From NCBI GenBank assembly GCA_003024985.2, contig PXIH01S0014931.1: a stretch of DNA of 11,741 bases; one strand, 5' to 3'. The translations under genes and the position numbers were made by a program. This document shows, one piece after another, positions 7,422-11,741 of the stretch; position 1 is the first letter of the stretch; each line of letters begins with the position of its first letter. The stretch is from Euperipatoides rowelli. Its lineage: Eukaryota; Onychophora; Udeonychophora; Euonychophora; Peripatopsidae. The notes beneath the pieces were generated by a model that searched no databases, was not told the DNA's origin, and was given only the letters and a program-made list of their open reading frames with translations.

Positions 7422-7444
7422 CTCTTCTTTTTACCTTGGCCCAT
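7422..7444 (-). CDS. Possible first coding exon with strong start and donor
   Basis: Read on the minus strand, AAAACATGG gives an ATG at 7444-7442 with A at -3 and G at +4, an ideal start context. It is followed by codons for MGQGKKK and an AG split codon, then GTAAGT at 7421-7416, a near-perfect 5' splice site (AAGAG/GTAAGT). A CCAAT word in this orientation lies at 7567-7571, about 125 bases upstream. A lysine-rich N-terminus cut by an early intron is common in animal genes. The following exon would lie at lower coordinates; I could not identify it. With only 23 coding bases this remains an inference from signals. Confidence 0.25.
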
Positions 7445-7680
7445 GTTTTATAATGTATGCTAATGTGTAAAGATTTTCCCCAGCATTAAGGTAGCAATAC
7501 TATTTTCAAGTTTGTTTATTTTATGTGTTTAAAGTTTTGTGTTGTTTGTCACTTAGATGCTTGAGCATTGGATAACAATTGACAAAAATTGAAAAATTAT
7601 ATTTATTTATTGATATAAAATCTCAGAGGTTATTTTAACTCTACTGTACATACAGTATATACAGTAAATATATATATACA

Positions 7681-7810
<130 letters not shown>

Positions 7811-8095
7811 TAGTCTATTGAAACCATTTTAGAGTGTTAACTTTTTAGCGACATAAAAAAAATGCCATAGAATTTTAAGCATCATCGTTTGGTTAAATGT
7901 AGTTTGTTCTTTCATTAACTAGCATTTGGGCTTCATATCTCCATTTATTCCAAACCCAACCAATCACTTTTAACTTGGCAAATAATTTAATTGGTGTCTC
8001 TTGAGGCAGACATCGTGCAAATAAGAAGAATTTCAAATCGGTAGGTTTGTACTAAAATCTTTGTATGGCTATGGTAGTACATCAAAAAATTCTAA

Positions 8096-8944
8096 GTAGT
8101 GCGACATCATCATGAAAGCACTGAAGAAAATTGCCATGAAATGCTATGTGTTGTAAAAAATTATGAAAATAGACCTAAACTTTTAAAATATTGTAAAAAT
8201 TATAAAAGATGCAAATATTCAGGTTGCGGTACTGTTGAATCGGATTAAATTATTGTTGGCTTCCTGGATTTTCTCAAAAATATAAACAAGTTGTTACACT
8301 TGGCATGATGGCAAACAATGCCTCAGTTTATCCATGTATTTATGAAAGTTGTTTAAATATGATGGCTGAAAATAGTCTCTATTGTGAATCTTATCATAAT
8401 CAGAAATTATGTAGAGAAGAAAACTGCTTTAGGGAATGTAAAACTGAATTAACATTTTTTATAGTCCAGACTATTGTAATATTCACCATTGATGTTATGA
8501 TCGAAATTGTACGGTAAAATTTATTCAGATTTTTATTTTTATGAACATCATTATCCTGAGAATCAAGAAGCACATCCTAATTTTAATCCATTCTTAAACT
8601 AATGGAGACCAAAAATTAGATCTATTTCAAGTGATTCTAATGCATCAGCAATCACTCACTTTAGTCAATCAATAATGTCAAAGATACAGCGATGAAATCT
8701 TCATCACTATTTTCAATGAAATTTTACCTCTACATTTTTCAAAATATTTTCTATGTATGAATTGGATATCTTTATATGGACGTTTGATGAATTCATTGGC
8801 AGCATTCTCTCCTCAATACGTTACAAACTTTTCTTCATATCTATAGATATTCTTGATGTAGTAATTCAAGGATGATTGTAGATGCTTTTGAATTTATAAA
8901 TTATCATAATGTATGTTTTTCACTGAATAAATCATGTAATATCT
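8096..8944 (+). pseudogene. Frameshifted relic of a Cys-rich protein gene
   Basis: Protein-like segments follow one another on the plus strand in changing frames. 8096-8248 includes ESTEENCHEMLC and KYCKNYKRCKYSGCGTVES. 8239-8517 includes GLNYCWLPGFSQKYKQ, then YPCIYESCLNMMAENSLYC and HNQKLCREENCFRECK. 8501-8602 includes KIYSDFYFYEHHYPENQEAH; 8603-8695 includes SISSDSNASAITHFSQS after a stop. 8676-8846 includes RYSDEIFITIFNEILPLHFS and ISLYGRLMNSLAAFSPQY. A last piece runs to about 8944, with AATAAA at 8926-8931. The spacing C-x4-C-x9/10-YC occurs twice, once across the first frame change, which argues for real ancestry. The function is unknown; the Cys spacing suggests a metal-binding module. 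It could be a dead gene, a domesticated element or retroposed copy. Confidence 0.45.
8305..8517 (+). CDS. Longest open piece of the Cys-rich relic
   Basis: From the ATG at 8305 this frame is open for 70 codons; upstream it is open back to 8239. Residues 11-46 carry seven Cys: PCIYESC, a gap of ten residues to YC, a gap of eight to LC, then CREENCFREC. A hydrophobic stretch follows (TFFIVQTIVIFTIDVMI), which could be a membrane segment, but the better coding signal leaves this frame near 8500 and continues in the next one, so the last residues are probably out of frame. Alone it has no recognised family. I regard it as part of the broken gene, not an independent protein. Confidence 0.3.
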   Translation: MMANNASVYPCIYESCLNMMAENSLYCESYHNQKLCREENCFRECKTELTFFIVQTIVIFTIDVMIEIVR

Positions 8945-9093
8945 AAATAGTGTATTTCAATTAGACTTTATTTCATAAAATAAACAAACATTTTATATTT
9001 TCAAAACATTTTATTACCAAAATATATACAGCATATTATTACGATTATAATATTTCAATTAAAGCTTTATATCAATCAGATATTAAAATTATG

Positions 9094-9250
9094 ATAATTT
9101 CATTCGATTAAAAAATTATAATTCCGCTTGGTTAAAAAAAAAATCACTTAAGCAAAAAAAATTGACTTTACTAAAAAAATAATTTCAGTTGATTAAAATA
9201 AAATTCCACTCAATTAACAAAATAATTGCACTTAATTAAAAAAAATATTT
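9094..9250 (+). repeat. Decayed minisatellite, seven units of about 17-26 bp
   Basis: Units begin at about 9094, 9118, 9144, 9161, 9179, 9201 and 9222. Good examples are ATAATTTCATTCGATTAAAA, ATAATTCCGCTTGGTTAAAA, AATTTCAGTTGATTAAAA and ATAATTGCACTTAATTAAAA, giving a consensus near ATAATTNCACTTGATTAAAA with a variable A run. Units 3 and 4 are shortened. The divergence between units implies an old array. Confidence 0.65.
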
Positions 9251-9807
9251 TGTAAAAGAAAGTGTTCTTATACTAAGACTTATTGATTCTTTCCAGATAA
9301 AATGTTACTTTTTTTTGCCATCACATTTGCTTTATAATTCCAGAATAAAATGGCTATTAGGGTGAGTGAAAACTAATCTCTTAAAACACCTGAGCTACTG
9401 TCTGACAGATGTTTCTAAATTTTGTAAAAATGGTCTCTGCTGAAGGAAAACATTTCCTATTTTTTTATTTTCACAATCTGATTTTTATACTTAGCTTCTT
9501 CCACATATTTCTACTGCCGTAATTATTACTGAAAATGTGTTTTTTTATATACTGTTTCTATCAATTCCTGAAAATTTTGTAATGAATCACAATGACAAAA
9601 TTGAAATTGATTAGGTAAATTTTGTCCAGTGCACCATAAAGCTAATAGCTTGTTAAATTTATACATAAAAATATGCAGTATAAAATACAAAATTTATTAA
9701 CTAACCCCACTCTTTCATTAACAAACAAAAGAAAACTATACCCCTGTCCTGATATTTATATTGAATTACTAATGATTATATAATGTTGATTGTGTATACA
9801 TGTAAAT
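9251..9807. other. AT-rich stretch with one possible micro-exon
   Basis: Mostly unstructured AT-rich DNA. At 9344-9361 an 18-base interval lies between an acceptor-like TTTGCTTTATAATTCCAG and a donor GTGAGT (9362-9367). It contains ATGGCTATTAGG with A at -3 and G at +4, that is M-A-I-R followed by a phase-0 intron. That is a coherent set of start and splice signals, but four codons cannot identify a gene. Confidence 0.25.
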
Positions 9808-9829
9808 TGTGTGTGTGTGTGTGTGTGTA
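9808..9829 (+). repeat. (TG)11 microsatellite
   Basis: A pure TG run of 22 bases, followed by TATATACG. Likely length-polymorphic. Confidence 0.95.
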
Positions 9830-9950
9830 TATACGTGGTACCATGGCTTGTACGAAGCTATAATAACCCGCCTCATAATCATCTGACACCTTCATTCAGA
9901 ATAACAGACAATCGGAGCTATAGGACGTGATTATTACTTTACAAAAATAA

Positions 9951-10115
9951 CTGAACTATTACTATAAATTACCTATGTCATCAGCCATAATTCTACTGTA
10001 CCCGTTCTTCGCTCCTAATCAGTTGTTCCCGGCCACTTTGTTAGGAAGGCCAAGAGACAACCATAGAGACAGAATTTGTCCCATCCGAGAATGGGCCAGC
10101 ATCCGCACATCATAG
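9951..10115 (+). CDS. Short hypothetical open frame in a GC-richer block
   Basis: A frame of 54 codons ends in TAG at 10113-10115. From the ATG at 9975 it reads MSSAIILLYPFFAPNQLFPA, then TLLGRPRDNHRDRICPIREW. The start is hydrophobic and could be a signal peptide or anchor; the second half is Arg-rich and polar. The surrounding 9840-10330 is visibly richer in GC than the flanks. A competing frame on the same strand (10045-10188) contains EGQETTIETEFVPSENGPAS and then ITIIKEIMTDNTTRGVVLNL before a TAA, so the true frame is uncertain. No family is recognised. Both may be remnants of an old mobile element. Confidence 0.2.
   Translation: MNYYYKLPMSSAIILLYPFFAPNQLFPATLLGRPRDNHRDRICPIREWASIRTS
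10022..10061. repeat. Imperfect hairpin with two paired blocks
   Basis: GTTGT (10022-10026) pairs with ACAAC (10057-10061) and GGCC (10031-10034) with GGCC (10048-10051), with an unpaired bulge between and a 13-base loop. It lies inside the GC-richer block. Its role is unknown. Confidence 0.35.
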
Positions 10116-10188
10116 GAGTTCCGATATAACTATTATTAAAGAAATAATGACTGATAACACAACAAGGGGAGTAGTTCTGAATCTATAA

Positions 10189-10727
10189 GAAGCTCTTATA
10201 GGGTGACTAGCATTGACCCAGAACTCTAAAAAATAAACATTATCTAAGATTACATTAGCTAAGTTAAACAAAAAGAACATGGAAACAATGCCACAGGAAT
10301 AACACGGTTATCCCTAAGAACCTTAGAAGTGAAGATATAGCTGATCTAGACCATATGCTTGCCTATAAATCATTATTACACAAAATAATTACTGCTGTAT
10401 GACCTGTGAAAAAAAAAATAGCAAAGACATTAGCAAAGAAAAATTATTTATAAGATTCGGCTAAAAATAAGACTAAGTCATCGTCCCTCAGATTAGGGTT
10501 TTAAAGGCTCATCATGTTTATTTTATAAGCAAACAAAATTATTCCATAAGAGGCATCAGAATAGCATGACATTATTTCTTTTCCTTTGATTTAAAAAAAA
10601 AACTAAATTGTAACATACAAATGAAAATTGCAATAATAAACCAATAATTCGATTAATACTGCACTTGAAATAAAATTATGAAAAATGGGAGTTATGGCAA
10701 GGCACCTGAGGCATGTAAAAGAATTTT
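10189..10727. other. No supported gene
   Basis: The first 140 bases continue the GC-richer block with repeatedly interrupted open frames. The rest is AT-rich with A-runs. A word resembling conserved large-subunit rRNA sequence occurs at about 10303-10320 on the minus strand but has no supporting context. Confidence 0.45.
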
Positions 10728-11018
10728 TTAAAAAAAAAACATATTTTTTAAAAAAAAAATAAAAAATTGGAATAATGTGCACACAAAAATTAGAAGACTG
10801 TAATTATCTTTTCTCATTAAAAACTCTAGCTGCTGCGGTGAATAATCTTGATGGATGACTGGAACAATGTTTGTTATGCTGCTACTTGGTATTGAAATAT
10901 ATATAATGGCAGGAATTATGATAGCTATATATCGGGAAGAACATTTAATAGACTCCGGATGGAATATTGTATAGGAATTCATGTAGAGGCAATGGTCTCT
11001 GCTGGTAGCTTGATGCAA
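10728..11018 (-). CDS. Hypothetical open frame, minus strand
   Basis: The frame is 96 codons long if opened at a TTG (11018). The first true Met lies about a dozen codons in, giving MNSYTIFHPESIKCSSRYI. The middle holds a hydrophobic stretch (YIAIIIPAIIYISIPSSS) and a natural polar part, VIHQDYSPQQLEFLMRKDNY. The last 20 residues are Phe/Leu-rich because the frame runs into poly-A sequence, so any real protein would not end there. Plus-strand frames across the same bases look equally good, which weakens the call. No family is recognised. Confidence 0.18.
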   Translation of the reverse strand: MHQATSRDHCLYMNSYTIFHPESIKCSSRYIAIIIPAIIYISIPSSSITNIVPVIHQDYSPQQLEFLMRKDNYSLLIFVCTLFQFFIFFLKNMFFF

Positions 11019-11238
11019 TAAGGCTTTGATAGATGGTTCGGTTTCTCAGGAATGATGCGGGCTTTTCATTCGGCCGCTGTTGATTGCAGGCTGGTGACTT
11101 CTTCCCCCACTACTATGTCAAATTAATAATTCTATTCTCAAGACACGAGATGGAGAGGGACACATGAAAGGCTTAGTTTGGCCATCGTTACCTACACAGA
11201 ATAACCTGTATAGTTTTATACCTTTTTGTTGTGTGTAA
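10852..11238 (+). pseudogene. Mosaic of coding-like segments, possibly decayed
   Basis: Several plus-strand frames overlap here in GC-richer DNA. 10852-10974 reads MTGTMFVMLLLGIEIYIMAG, then IAIYREEHLIDSGWN, with one possible membrane helix. 10896-11126 includes GRTFNRLRMEYCIGIHVEAM, a TAA at 11019-11021, then in the same frame DRWFGFSGMMRAFHSAAVD and a stop at 11124. 11098-11238 includes TRDGEGHMKGLVWPSLPTQN. Frame changes and an internal stop in the same frame suggest a decayed coding region or several small exons. No family is recognised, and a minus-strand frame competes for 10728-11018. Confidence 0.2.
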
Positions 11239-11465
11239 AACCGAAGGATAAGATAAGGCTCAGGTCACTATTAAGACACCATGTTCCTTTCTCAGAGTCT
11301 TCAAGTAAAGTTTGGAACAAATCAACCTATGTTTACCTGTGGAACACCTGTAAAACTGGTCATATTATCAAGGATATTTTCACTAAAAAAATATATTCAA
11401 TAATATCAATGCATAAATTTGTAAATAATACTTCAAAAAAATCAAGCAAATCAATAATTAGCTAA
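11214..11465 (+). CDS. Hypothetical open frame, no clear start
   Basis: The frame is open from just after a TAG at 11211-11213 to a TAA at 11463-11465. It reads LLCVKPKDKIRLRSLLRHHV, then VWNKSTYVYLWNTCKTGHII and a Lys/Ser-rich tail. There is no in-frame ATG until near 11409, so a real protein would need an upstream exon or would be the decayed end of the preceding mosaic. The composition is strongly basic. The first 45 codons lie in balanced DNA and look natural; the tail becomes AT-driven. No family is recognised. Confidence 0.22.
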   Translation, partial: FYTFLLCVKPKDKIRLRSLLRHHVPFSESSSKVWNKSTYVYLWNTCKTGHIIKDIFTKKIYSIISMHKFVNNTSKKSSKSIIS

Positions 11466-11741
11466 CGTAAGGAATGGACAGCAGAGTCCAGAGTAATTTA
11501 TTTTTATTTTTCAAACCTTTGTGCACATTTTAAATTTTTAAAATTTCAAAAATAACATTGATCATTGACAGTATATGCCTGGAATTCACATATTATAGTT
11601 GTAGCAGGGAAAATGAATTTTCTAATCTCTGCACACAAAAGTGCACAAAAGCCCCATAAGGAAGGAGGCCAAATAATCAAAGCAATTATATGCACATATA
11701 CAGTAGCTACAGTAGCAAACCCCTATAATATAAAGGCTAAC
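11466..11741. other. No supported gene
   Basis: AT-rich DNA in which GTGCACA-type words recur (11521, 11641, and TGCACAC or TGCACAT nearby). It ends with two TACAGTA words nine bases apart (11699-11705 and 11708-11714). No open frame or known element is visible. Confidence 0.5.

Noticed and set aside
10298-10326. Minus-strand CTTAGGGATAAC followed by GTTATT, resembling the conserved mitochondrial large-subunit rRNA segment near the omega intron site
   Set aside because: The match is about 20 bases with mismatches, and neither flank continues the rRNA sequence; too short to call a mitochondrial insertion.
11521-11660. Recurring GTGCACA words as a repeat array
   Set aside because: Only a few copies with irregular spacing; not distinguishable from chance by eye.

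Overview
This window looks like non-coding-dominated nuclear DNA from an AT-rich eukaryote, most likely an invertebrate animal. I base that on several features: the low GC content, long TA/GA/TG microsatellites, many poly-A/T runs, decayed interspersed and tandem repeats, a hAT-like transposon terminus, and scattered GT..AG splice-like signals. No open reading frame reaches the length of an intact gene. Nothing bacterial is visible: no ribosome-binding sites, operons, tRNA, rRNA or CRISPR array. The species cannot be named from the sequence.

Layout. 1-160 is a GC-richer edge with two short open frames, possibly the end of an exon. 410-545 is TA/TG-rich low-complexity DNA, followed by a short coding-like tail (618-731). 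1239-1354 holds a nested inverted repeat and two palindromes. 1417-1500 and 2507-2590 are small CpG-bearing patches; a short MSAAAQ-type frame lies at 1764-1829. 1921-2172 has a hAT-like terminus followed by a 102-bp tandem duplication, and 2382-2417 is a G-quadruplex motif. 3062-3390 contains two short coding-like segments. 4590-5345 is an array of decayed ACTTCC(A/T)GGTT-type words, and 5690-6030 is a two-copy diverged repeat.

The best protein-coding hints lie between 6414 and 8944. They are a possible Kelch-like fragment (6414-6587), an acidic/basic helix-like frame (6580-6663), a possible last exon ending in 12 histidine codons (6724-6804), a possible minus-strand first exon with good Kozak and donor signals (7422-7444), and a frameshifted Cys-rich relic (8096-8944). 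A cluster of ACATAGC words with an E-box and a CTCF-like word sits at 7014-7137, and a large TA/GA compound microsatellite at 7682-7810. The right end has a decayed 22-bp minisatellite (9094-9250), a TG microsatellite (9808-9829) and two GC-richer blocks with short overlapping open frames (9951-10188 and 10852-11465).

No set of genes working together can be demonstrated. The most interesting items are the Cys-rich relic, the decayed ETS/YY1-like array, and the enrichment of the word TACAGTA/TACTGTA. All coding calls are low confidence, because short open frames arise easily by chance and I could not run similarity searches or splice models.
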